From: Labrus mixtus
Taxonomy: Eukaryota; Chordata; Actinopteri; Labriformes; Labridae
Length of the DNA stretch: 64,000 nt
Direction of reading: 5' to 3'
NCBI RefSeq assembly: GCF_963584025.1
Contig: NC_083629.1
Coordinates: 1,029,501-1,093,500, forward strand
The number at the start of each line of letters is the position of its first letter. Position 1 is the stretch's first letter. Below the pieces are notes generated by a model, which searched no databases, was not told where the DNA came from, and was given only the letters and a program-made list of their open reading frames with translations. Positions 55,700-64,000 of this stretch are shown here, in pieces. A program made the translations under genes and the position numbers.

Positions 55700-56317
55700 A
55701 TCAACAAAGAATACAGTGCCTCTCACGTCTTGGTCAATCAGATCCGCTTCCCTAATTACTCACCTCAGCCTACAGACCGTTAATTAAGAGACACAAAGCC
55801 ACACCACAAGAACTGTCCAAACCTGGTCCAAAGGAGTAAGACGGCCTACAGAGACAGGGTCAACAAACTGACTGCATGATGCATCGACAATAACCTGTCA
55901 GTGAACAAAACAAAATAAATTATAATCGACTTCAGAAGATGCAGAGAACACTTTTCTCCTCTTCTCATCCAAGGAATAGAAGTTGAAAGAGTTTCCAACT
56001 TTGAATTCCTAGGAACGAAAATAACAGTGGACCTCTCATGGACAATCAACTTAACGGCTCTGATAAAAAAAAAAGTCACAAAAAATGCTCTACTTCCTCA
56101 GGACTCTCCGATAGATTAACCTATTTTTAAATCATGCCGCTGTCCTTCTACCACTGCTCTAAAGAATGCACGCTCACATACTATATTACGGCTTGGTATG
56201 CTAACTGCTCAGCAGCAGACAGGAAGGCCCTCCAGAGACTCATCAACACAGAAACGATGCCCTCACTGGAGGACACCTTCAGAACATGCTGTCTCCGCAG
56301 AGCCAGCTACCTTTTTT
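55700..56317 (+). pseudogene. CR1/Rex1-type LINE ORF2 remnant
   Basis: Different frames show an NNLSVNKTK/IIIDFRRCREHF-like run, VERVSNFEFLGTKITVDLSW, MLYFLRTLR and YYITAWYANCSAADRKALQR, the region after motif C in CR1/L2/Rex1-type LINE reverse transcriptases. Several stops and indels lie within 500 bp, so this copy is old. It is cut off at 56317 by the inverted tail of another LINE. The probable continuation of its 3' UTR lies beyond the L1 insertion at about 62060-62258. Confidence 0.75.
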
Positions 56318-56566
56318 CAGAATCAGAATCAGAATCAGCTTTATTGGCCAGGTATACTTAAACACCCAATGAATTTGACTTTGGTAAACTGTGCTCTCTT
56401 TGTACAAAGGTATAATATTAAATATCAACAATAAACATAAAAATAAACAAATAAGCAAAGACCAATATGTACAAGGCTAAATAAGATAATATAAGATAAT
56501 AGTGCAGTGGTGAGTAGTGCAAAGATGCTGAAGTAAACATGAGGTAGTTTTTACAGTACTTACATT
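56318..56566 (-). mobile_element. LINE 3' tail with (TTCTGA)n end, copy 2
   Basis: CAGAATCAGAATCAGAATCA, then GCTTTATTGGCCAGGTATAC and CCAATGAATTTGACTTTGG, as at 8565 and 63158. It inserted in inverse orientation into the older LINE ORF. Confidence 0.78.
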
Positions 56567-56581
56567 AAAAAGTGTTCGTAT

Positions 56582-56697
56582 GGGACTTCCGGTTAGCTGA
56601 TGGAGTAGTTGGACGCACGTGAAATCGCTCTCCCAGACTTATTGAGGAATACCCTCCCTAGAACTCGAAAAAACGACACTTAACAGTTTGGTTATAG
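56582..56697 (+). promoter_or_regulatory. 5' UTR of the L1-type element
   Basis: 116 bases before the ORF1 ATG. As in other LINEs an internal promoter would be expected here; no specific site can be identified from sequence alone. Confidence 0.5.
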
Positions 56698-57774
56698 ATG
56701 AGTGGGAGACGAAACACAAAAGGCCTTAAAGGGGAAGAAAAAATGCCGAAATATCAAGAAAAAAGTTCCTCGGCGGCGAAAGCTAACACCGTAGTAGATC
56801 AAGCTAGCATCGGCAGCGCAGCTAAAGGTGCAAGCGGGCAGAAAATCCCAGGCTCAAGCTTAGACCCCGAAGATATACTTACAGCGATACAAGACCTAAA
56901 GGATGACCTAAAGGGGGATAACGATAACTTGAGAAAAGAACTTAATCAGGTGGGACAAGAAATCAAGAGAAAATTAGACGACCTTTCAACGGAGATGCAG
57001 GGTCTGTCTGACCGAGTTGGCGAAACGGAGACACGGGTGGAGCAGGTGGAGGAGTGGGCTGCGGAGGCGACCGAGGCGCTCTTCACCTGCCTGGAACAGC
57101 AAAAGGCCCTGCAGCGAAAACTAACGGACCTAGAGTCCCGGTCCCGGAGGAACAATATACGCATTTTTGGAGTAGCAGAGGGAGAGGAGGGAAACTCGGT
57201 ACCAAAGTTCATTGAGAAACTCCTTAAAAGCGAGCTGCCTTTACCACAAGACCTGGAGCTAAAAATACAACGGGCTCACCGTTCTCCTGCCTTTAAACCC
57301 CGACCCGAAGCTCCACCGAGACCCATAATTATCAACTTTCAGGAGTATACGACTAAGGAGACGGTTCTAGGTGAAGCTTGGAAAAAAGGGAAAATCCAGC
57401 TGGGTAGCAGAACTCTATATTCTTATCATGATTATGCGACCGAGATCGTAAAAAAGCGCAAAGAGTATATTGGAATAAAGAAAGTCCTGAAGGAAAAAGG
57501 GATCCGCTTTCAAACACCGTACACGAGCATGCGGATTCACTGGAACACTGGACCCCGAACATACTCTAGTGCCCAGGAGGTGCTGCGGGATTTAAAGAAG
57601 CAAGGTTTTTCCGTGGAGGAGCCGATGAGCGCGGAGGGAGGCGGAGGGGAGCGGCTCCGTGAGCTGTTGGGGTGGCAGCGAGCAGCGGGCCACCGGGAGA
57701 GAGAGTCGGCTGCTGCCCAGAGAGCGAGGGAACGACTACAGGAGTTCCAGAGGGGATCCACTGAGCAAGTGTGA
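56698..57774 (+). CDS. L1-type ORF1 protein (358 aa), intact
   Basis: RNA-binding protein of the LINE ribonucleoprotein. After a basic, low-complexity N terminus (residues 1-55) comes a coiled coil at about 60-150 (heptad-like LKDDLKGDNDNLRKELNQVG to KLTDLESRSR), through which L1 ORF1 proteins trimerise. Then SRRNNIRIFGVAEGEEG (149-165) starts an RRM-like domain with the RAHR motif at 192-195 and RPIIINFQEY, and a C-terminal domain runs through ARRR-poor KKRKEYIGIKKVLKEKGIRF to about 300. The tail is Gly/Glu/Arg-rich. The start is the first ATG after the 5' UTR, and length and domain order match L1-type ORF1. No frameshift is seen. Confidence 0.9.
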   Translation: MSGRRNTKGLKGEEKMPKYQEKSSSAAKANTVVDQASIGSAAKGASGQKIPGSSLDPEDILTAIQDLKDDLKGDNDNLRKELNQVGQEIKRKLDDLSTEMQGLSDRVGETETRVEQVEEWAAEATEALFTCLEQQKALQRKLTDLESRSRRNNIRIFGVAEGEEGNSVPKFIEKLLKSELPLPQDLELKIQRAHRSPAFKPRPEAPPRPIIINFQEYTTKETVLGEAWKKGKIQLGSRTLYSYHDYATEIVKKRKEYIGIKKVLKEKGIRFQTPYTSMRIHWNTGPRTYSSAQEVLRDLKKQGFSVEEPMSAEGGGGERLRELLGWQRAAGHRERESAAAQRARERLQEFQRGSTEQV

Positions 57775-57811
57775 ACGAGGACTTTATCATCATGATCCGA
57801 TCCGGTATAGT

Positions 57812-57842
<31 letters not shown>

Positions 57843-58135
57843 TTGGCCAGTCTTTGTTTACTAAATGCCTGGGAGAGGCGATTTTGTTTAGTTCAGGATG
57901 TGTTGGACTGTAAGGATGGTTGAGTTAATTTTATTTGACTCTCTACTGGCCACCTTTAAGACTGGGCCCTCTCTTAGTGAGAGGTTTTTCCCCCGACCTG
58001 CCAACAGGGTCACAGGTGAGGAGGAGCAAGAGTCTCCCCCTCTATTGGAGGTCTGTTCTTGTTGTATGTGTTCAATAGTTCATAACTTTGTTCTTTTTCT
58101 GTTACGAGGGGCTACCAAACCAGTTAAGACTTGGC
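57775..58135 (+). other. Inter-ORF spacer with internal poly-A run
   Basis: A run of about 27 A at 57811-57837 lies shortly after the ORF1 stop, unusual within a LINE. Downstream reading is short and without motif up to the ORF2 start. Confidence 0.7.
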
Positions 58136-58500
58136 ATGTGCACAGTAGGATCTCATAACCTGAAAATTGTCTCTTTAAATATGAATGGCCTCAGAAACCC
58201 AGTTAAGAGGAGTAGGGTGTTAGCAAAAATGAAAAAGGATAAGATGCAAGTCATATTTTTACAAGAGACCCACATAAAACCAGGAGCATGATAAACTTAA
58301 AAAGTTTGGGTACTCTAACACCTTCTTTAGTTCTTGCAAAAATAGTCGTAAAAGAGGAGTGGTTACACTCATCTCAAACTCTCTTAACTTTGACCTCATC
58401 AAAGAAAAGGGAGACAAAGAAGGCAGATATATCATTATAAAAGGAAGAATAGACAACACTTTGGTCACACACCTGAGAGCGACAGGAAATTCCTTAAAAA
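58136..58500 (+). pseudogene. L1-type ORF2 endonuclease, N-terminal part, broken
   Basis: From ATG 58136 the frame reads NLKIVSLNMNGLRNPVKRSR and VIFLQETHI, the first blocks of the apurinic-type endonuclease (N and E are metal-binding). It ends at 58289-58291. The adjoining segment (KLKKFGYSNTFFSS, RKRGVVTLI, GRYIIIKGRI) continues in the next frame. Near 58465 the sequence returns to the first frame with PESDRKFLKN, and a few codons of the NVYAPP block are missing. This pair of indels disables the endonuclease, which would nick the target DNA. Confidence 0.85.
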
Positions 58501-60060
58501 CATGTTTGACACAATAATCTCAGAAAGTGAAGGCATTTTAGTCTGTGCTGGAGACTGGAATACAGTTCTTAATTACTCTATAGATACAACAAGTAAAATT
58601 AGACAGACATCCCTTAAGTCAAAAGACCTTAATATGTTACTTAAAGAAGCAGGGATGTACGATGTCTGGAGGAGCCTTCATGCACAAGAAAAAGACTTTA
58701 CTCATTACTCAGCTACTCACCACGTGTACTCCAGAATAGACTATTTTTTAATAAACAACATAGATAGATACAGGGTAAAGGAATGCTCAATAGGAACAGC
58801 AGACATATCAGATCATAATGCAAGCTACCTTACTATTAATATAAATAACAGATCGAAACATACACTCTGGAGACTAAATGTTGGAATTCTAAACAATGAA
58901 ACAGTTTTAAAAGAGGTTAAGAGAGAAATCAGTGACTGTATAAAAGATAACAACAATGGTCAAGTGGATCCAACTATATTATGGGATACCATTAAAGCGA
59001 TAATGAGAGGGAAATTAATTTCAAGAACTGCTTACTTAACCAAAATGAAGAAGGCAAAATATGATGAATTACAAGAGACACTGAGAGGACTAGAGAAACA
59101 GCAACAGGAAAATGGAGATAGAGGACTGACTAACCAAATAAAAGAAACTAAAAAACAAATAGGGGACTTCTTGAACGATGAGCTTGAAAAGAAACTGAGA
59201 TTTGCAAGACAAACCTTCTATGAATCAGGTTCGAGAGCAACAAAAATATTAGCGAGACGACTCAGGTCACAACAAATGCAACACTCAATACACAAGATTA
59301 GAGACCCGGTAAACAATAAAATAACCTATGAACCGCAAGAAGTTCAAGAAATCTTTAAAGACTATTACAAAACCCTATACTCACAGTCTGAGGTTGTAGA
59401 GGAAGAACAAATAAAACAGTTCCTATTATCGTTAGATCTACCCTCAATAGGAAAAACACAGAATGATAATTTAACTGCACCCATAACAAGAAAAGAATTG
59501 GACATAGCGATCAGAAAATTGAAAACAAATAAATGCCCTGGGAGTGACGGCTTTCCGAATGAGTGGTACCGGTTATTTAAGGAGGACCTTGCGTCTGTAA
59601 TGTTAGACTCTTTCAACTGGACACTCAATAAAGCAATGACACCACCTTCATGGAAAGAAGCTGTGATATCTGTCATCCCTAAAGAAGATAAGAATAAAGA
59701 ATGTTACGGGTCCTACCGTCCAATCTCTATTCTGAACGTAGATTATAAATTGTTTACATCAATAATCTCAGCTAGAATGGAACACTTTTTGCCTGACTTA
59801 ATAGACAAGGACCAGACCGGATTTATAAAAGGACGACAAACACAGGATAATATCAGGAGAACCCTTCATGTTATTGATCAAGTAAACAAACAGAAATTGA
59901 CAGCAGCCCTGATAATTCTTGATGCAGAAAAGGCATTTGATAGGGTTAGTTGGCCTTTTTTGTACAGGGTGCTAGAAAGACTGGGCTTTAATAATCAATT
60001 CATTAAGTGTATTAAATCTTTATATAAAATAAAGACCCAACCGCCAGAATCAAAATCAAC
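58501..60060 (+). pseudogene. L1-type ORF2: endonuclease end and reverse transcriptase start
   Basis: An open stretch of 522 codons. The endonuclease finishes with CAGDWNTVLN, YSRIDYFLI and ADISDHNASY (the D and H are catalytic). A long linker is followed by the reverse transcriptase: RKLKTNKCPGSDGFPNEWYR, VISVIPKEDK, SYRPISILNVDYKLFTSIIS, TGFIKGRQTQDNIR and motif A ALIILDAEKAFDRVSWPFLY. The frame is lost near 60040, where one base is out of register just before the next block. The open stretch is long and well conserved, so decay is recent. Confidence 0.9.
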
Positions 60061-60510
60061 GGCCATCTGACGAGCAGTTTTAAACTGTTCAGAGGTACTC
60101 GTCAGGGATGCTGCCTTAGTCCTTCTCTATTTGCAATGTTCATAGAGCCTTTAGCTCAAGCCATCAGACAAAACAAAGAACTTAAAGGTGTCAACATAGC
60201 AAGAGAGGAACATAGAATTGGATTATTTGCAGATGATATTATAACTTACCTCCAGGATCCAAATACAACTCTCCCCATACTTATGACAGTTTTAGATGAC
60301 TACGGTAAGATATCTGGTTATAAACTTAACATCACAAAAACACAGGTACTCTCTCTGAACTACAAACCAAACCAGCTAATCAGTCAGAAATATCATCTAA
60401 AATGGGAATCAAAATCAATGAAGTATTTGGGAGTGCTACTCACTCAAGACCTGAATAATATATATGAAGCAAATTACAGCATTATTAACAAACAAGAAAG
60501 ATATGACAAA
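60040..60510 (+). pseudogene. L1-type ORF2: reverse transcriptase motifs B and C
   Basis: After the frameshift: INGHLTSSFKLFRGTRQGCC with LSPSLFAMF (motif B), GLFADDIITYL (motif C, both Asp present), then LDDYGKISGYKLNITKTQVL and MKYLGVLLTQDLNNIYEANY. At about 60490-60510 a second frameshift moves the reading to another frame. Confidence 0.88.
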
Positions 60511-61510
60511 ATGGTCAAAACTAGTATTGGACTTTAGTTCAAGAATTGAGGTAGTGAAAATGAATGTGTTGCCAAGGTTGCTGTATCTCTTCCTCTCACT
60601 ACCAGTCAGAGTCCCAGAATCTCAGTTTACAACTTGGGATAAACAAATATCTCGGCTAATTTGGGCAGGTAAAAGACCAAGGGTGAAATTCAAGACTCTT
60701 CAAATCGACAGGGAGAGCGGAGGTCTAGCGCTCCCGAATCTTAAGGAATACTTTTATGCTGCCCAAATGAGATACATTGTGTGTTGGTGCTCTTCAGAGT
60801 ACCAAGCTAGATGGAAACATATTGAGCTGAACGTGATGCAGTTTCAACCCCAGGCCAGACTAGGTGGAAAAGAAAGTATAGACAAAAAAGTGGATAATTT
60901 TATTTTAGAGGGAACACTGAAAACATGGTATGAAGTTATTAAGAAATATAAACTGGAAGGGGATAGTAAACTTCTGATATGGCCTTCTCAGAGCCCTAGA
61001 TTTAAACCTGGAGTGATGGATAATACATTTGCTAAGTGGGGTGAAAAGGGAATAACAGCTATATGTACACTCATAGAGAGAAAAAGGTTTAAAACTTTTG
61101 AGAAACTTAAACAAGAATTTAAGCTACAGAATGGGGACCTATTTAGGTATTTACAGCTCAGACATTTCTATGATACAGAAATAAGAAAAGAAATCTCAGC
61201 TGAAGGTAGCGAGGTGATTGAAACTCTGATTGGTGCTTACAAAAACACTCTATCAAAGATTGTTTCTAAACTTTATAGAAGTTTGCAGAAACAGAATGGA
61301 AGTAATACATGGTATGTTAAGACTAAATGGGAACTAGAACTGAATACAAACTTGTCAAAGAGTGACTGGCTTTCTATTTGTGAAACACAACAGTCGTCCA
61401 CGAGCTCTAGAAGGTGGAGGGAATTTGGGTGGAAAAATGTTATACGCTTTTTTGTCACACCCCAAATTAAAAATAAGCAACTCGGTACTCCACAGCAATG
61501 TTGGAGATAG
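60490..61510 (+). pseudogene. L1-type ORF2: region after the reverse transcriptase
   Basis: The frame reads MTKWSKLVLDFSSRIEVVKM, NVLPRLLYLFLSLPVRVPES, QISRLIWAGKRPRVKFKTLQ and GGLALPNLKEYFYAAQMRYI, the conserved L1/Tx1 C-terminal region. It ends at TAG 61508-61510 within CWR-stop-CG, that is inside the CxxxC zinc-like motif. Function in relatives is RNA and target-DNA handling during reverse transcription; details are not known for this family. Confidence 0.85.
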
Positions 61511-61885
61511 TGTGGGCAGATGAATGCCAATAACTCACATATTTTCTGGTTATGTGTAAAATTACAAACATTCTGGGATAGGGTTATTCAGTCCTTTGAA
61601 GATATTCTATGTTATAAGATTCCCAGAGACCCCCGGATTGTGTATCTGGGCCTGATCCCTAATGACTTGATCCATAAGAAGGATATCTACCTTTTTAAAA
61701 TCCTGATTCTTGCTTGTAAAAAGGCCATCACAAGGAACTGGTTGAAAAGCGATCCTCCAAGTCCAGCACAATGGTTGGCCATAGTGGAAGAAATTTTCTC
61801 TATGGAAAAACTGACTCATTACCTGCAAACTAGATCACGGACCCATGATCAACGCTGGAAAAAGTGGACTGATTACGAGCATTAA
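61511..61885 (+). pseudogene. L1-type ORF2 C-terminus with CCHC-like motif
   Basis: Resumes in the same frame after the TAG: CGQMNANNSHIFWLC completes a Cys-Cys-His-Cys arrangement, although one His-type position is Asn/Ser-rich here. Then come FWDRVIQSFEDIL, FKILILACKKAITRNWLKSD and WLAIVEEIFSMEKLTHYLQT. It ends at TAA 61883-61885, about 150 bases before the poly-A. Confidence 0.85.
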
Positions 61886-62041
61886 AAGACGGATAGTGAT
61901 ATCTGCTGTGCAGAAAAGACTTGATAAGAGGAAATATTGAGACGGAGCCCCTCACCACATTGATGTGTGTTTGTGTATGTTTTGTTGTGCCTTATGTTTG
62001 TTAAAGTTTGAAAAAAACAAATAAAGAGTAAAAAAAAAAAA
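61886..62041 (+). terminator. 3' UTR, polyadenylation signal and poly-A of the L1-type element
   Basis: AATAAA at 62020-62025 is followed by an A run to about 62046, part of which belongs to the target duplication. Confidence 0.8.
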
Positions 62042-62059
62042 AAAAAGTGTTCGTATATA

Positions 62060-62258
62060 TGATAATTTAAATTAAATAATATATGTATATTCTGCTAAGA
62101 GAAACATTGTATATGTTCATTCACTTTATTTTATTTGATGTATGTGCGTGTGTTTGTATGAATGTTATTCGTTTTTGTCTTAGAGAAGCACAGCAACCTT
62201 CCTTGTACTATGTGCAATGAGATAAAGGCATTTTATTCTATTATATTCTATAATTTGC
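62060..62258 (+). mobile_element. LINE 3' UTR, probable continuation of the LINE at 55700
   Basis: CAGCAACCTTCCTTGTACTA and TGTGCAATGAGATAAAGGCA are followed by a (TTCTA)n-type end, the tail style of CR1/Rex1-type LINEs. It lies on the + strand like the ORF remnant at 55700-56317, so the two are probably one copy split by the later insertions. Confidence 0.55.
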
Positions 62259-62860
62259 TACGACTGCCACTGTGTTTGGTTCCAGAATAGACCGACAAAC
62301 TACACCCTGTTTCATTTAGAGCATACAGCGTAAGCAAGGAAGCAGTGTTTTGTGAAATACTGTATGTCCGCACATGATGACACTGACAACAGGGAAGAGA
62401 AATTCAGTGAACTGGAAACACATGAACGCAGCTTGTTATTAACACTAAAAGAGCTGAGCCCATCTGAACAGATATACAGTGGCTACAGATGCTTAACCTC
62501 AATTAAGTTAATTCATACCATAATGTTTTTCTTCTGCTGATAGCTCTTTTTTTTTACTCGCCTCAGTAATTTGTTCATGATTCTTTTCAACCAGAGACAA
62601 CACAAACGTATGATACAGCTATGGAAAAGAATACTGTATGTGCATTTTGGGGAAATTGCATTTACAATGTGCAGCTCTGATTTTCATCCACTATCTCATC
62701 CTCAGCCCCCACACCCCTGTTCAATTATCCCAGTCCATGCACTTTATTTCTCTCCCTCCTGCTTTTCTCCAGTGCTCCACCAATTTCCTTCTGATTTTTC
62801 TCTTTCTTGATCTTCCACGCCCACCCATTCACTGACTACAAATCCATTGTCATGGATATT
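62259..62860. other. No recognisable gene
   Basis: Plain DNA with a pyrimidine-rich patch at 62700-62820. Confidence 0.5.
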
Positions 62861-62950
62861 TCTCTCAGTTGGTAGAGTTGGCCATCTCTCAACCAGAAGG
62901 TCAAGGCTTCGATCCCCAGCTCCATGGACAACACACTTAACCTCATGTTT
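62861..62950 (+). repeat. tRNA-headed SINE (family B), head fragment
   Basis: TCTCAGTTGGTAGAGTTGGC (A box), CAGAAGGTCAAGGCTTCGAT (B-box region) and CCCCAGCTCCATGGACA continuing into the SINE body, truncated soon after. Direct orientation, unlike the other copies. Confidence 0.72.
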
Positions 62951-63157
62951 CTCAATGTGTGTGGATATGCTGAATAGGATTAGTTAATTAACACAATTTT
63001 TCTGATGCAATTGAGGTTCAAAGTGAATCCATTTATTATTTTTGATTGCATAAATCATGTAACATTGTGTCTATTTCAGCATACATAGTTAATCTACCAA
63101 AAACCTCCTGCAGCCAGAGTGATGGAAATTATTGAAACTTCAGCACTTTTGACTCAT

Positions 63158-63290
63158 TTCAGAATCAGAATAACCTTTTTGGCCATGTATGCTTACATAC
63201 ACAAGGAATCTGTCTTCAGTAACTGATCTCTCAATGTACAAAAATGTACAATTTAATTAATTTAGATATTTTAGTGTAAAAATTCTACCT
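63158..63290 (-). mobile_element. LINE 3' tail with TTCTGA end, copy 3
   Basis: TTTCAGAATCAGAATAACC, TTTTTGGCCATGTATGCTTA and CATACACAAGGAATCTGTC match copies at 8565 and 56318, with only two TTCTGA units. Confidence 0.72.
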
Positions 63291-64000
63291 TACACCTTTA
63301 ATCTAGTTTAAATCAATGTGTTTCATGTTATTATTGTTCATTTAAGTATAGTTGTTGTTATAATTGTTTTACTTAGTGGGTAGGGGGTGGGAGATGGAGA
63401 TGGCAATTGTCCTGTTGTGTTTTTTTTATGTTTATGTAATAATGCTGGCTTATATACACATTATGAAAATAAAGGGTTGCTGTATATGTTTAAATGTTTA
63501 AAAGATGTACGGTATTCCAACCGACAGACTACATGTCAGGAGTGTGAGTTTTAAGGTTGTACATGTCCGACTTCTGGCCACCTCATCAAGATTAAAATTG
63601 GATGGATATTTTTAAAAAACACATGGAATTGAATGGAAGACAATGGAAGAGCAAGACATACAGCCGATCATTACTGTCCATGTCCGTCCACTCCCTGTCA
63701 CATTCAGAGTGTCAGAGGGAAGAAAAGCTGATTTGTTCTACTGTCAGGCTCACATTTTTCATCTTTAGGCTGCAGACCCCTGCTGTGATATCTGCTGAAG
63801 CTCGGAGAGAGTTGGGTAGGAAATTGTCATTAACATCCACCTGCAGAAGACATGCTGCGTATATAAGACGGAGAAGAAAGAGGACCAAAAAAGGAGGAGA
63901 TTTGCTGTAGGTTTGAACATGACTATTTCAAACTCTGGACACCTACGGACATGGACAGAAGCAGGACAGCTTGTTATAAGCCAGTGGGAATAATGTATGA
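63291..64000. other. No recognisable gene
   Basis: A 102-codon frame at 63602-63910 has no family motif. Nothing else is recognised up to the window end. Confidence 0.45.

Larger units (their letters stand above)
56582..62041 (+). mobile_element. L1/Tx1-type LINE, full length, flanked by a target duplication
   Basis: It begins GGGACTTCCGGTTAGCTGAT and has a short 5' UTR, ORF1, a spacer of about 360 bp, ORF2, a 3' UTR with AATAAA at 62020-62025 and a poly-A end. AAAAAGTGTTCGTAT is duplicated at 56567-56581 and 62042-62056, typical of target-primed reverse transcription. ORF1 is intact; ORF2 carries several lesions. The L1/Tx1 group is assigned from the ORF1 type and the ORF2 block order. Confidence 0.9.

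Overview
The window looks like 64 kb of teleost fish genome. The basis is repeat content: L2-type and CR1/Rex1-type LINEs, an L1/Tx1-type LINE, tRNA-headed SINEs with LINE-like tails, Tc1/mariner, hAT and Harbinger-like DNA transposons, and a Ty3/gypsy LTR element lie together in AT-rich DNA full of microsatellites. I found no convincing host protein-coding exon, functional tRNA or rRNA gene. All long coding stretches belong to transposable elements, and almost all are broken. The window is best read as intergenic or intronic DNA; the fish lineage cannot be told from it.

Layout. 1-4.2 kb: mostly unclassified, with a short palindromic MITE (2.07-2.32 kb) and a perfect 49-bp palindrome (4023-4071). 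4.2-6.9 kb: a layered nest in which SINE family B is split by SINE family C (13-bp target duplication) and family C is split by a CR1/Rex1-type LINE and an L2 tail. 7-18.7 kb: three copies of a hAT MITE (the third holding a solo LTR), LINE tails, an LTR-like fragment, a SINE against an L2 3' end, and a decayed Tc1-type transposon. 18.7-26.7 kb: a Harbinger-like DNA transposon holding a Ty3/gypsy retrotransposon with 383-bp LTRs and a CATG target duplication. 26.8-33.6 kb: TTAA-type MITEs and a 1.1-kb hAT element with a perfect 8-bp target duplication and palindromic repeats. 34-47.4 kb: SINEs, L2 tails (one grown into a 38-bp tandem repeat), a truncated Tc1 element, a SINE-within-SINE nest, an L2 LINE with intact YADD, and a zinc-motif coding fossil. 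47.4-55.7 kb: mostly unclassified DNA. 55.7-62.3 kb: a decayed LINE broken by another LINE tail, which is broken by a full-length L1/Tx1-type LINE (ORF1 intact, ORF2 broken, 15-bp target duplication). 62.3-64 kb: repeat fragments.

How the parts relate. Nothing forms a host pathway. The elements are independent insertions whose nesting gives relative ages. The ORFs would have served retrotransposition (gag, protease, reverse transcriptase, integrase; L1 ORF1/ORF2) or transposition (Tc1 transposase). Lesions such as the missing RNase H core and the replaced integrase aspartate in the Ty3/gypsy copy, and the frameshifts in L1 ORF2, make these copies non-autonomous. Family assignments come from protein motifs, terminal repeats and target duplications visible here plus general knowledge of teleost repeats; no database search was possible.
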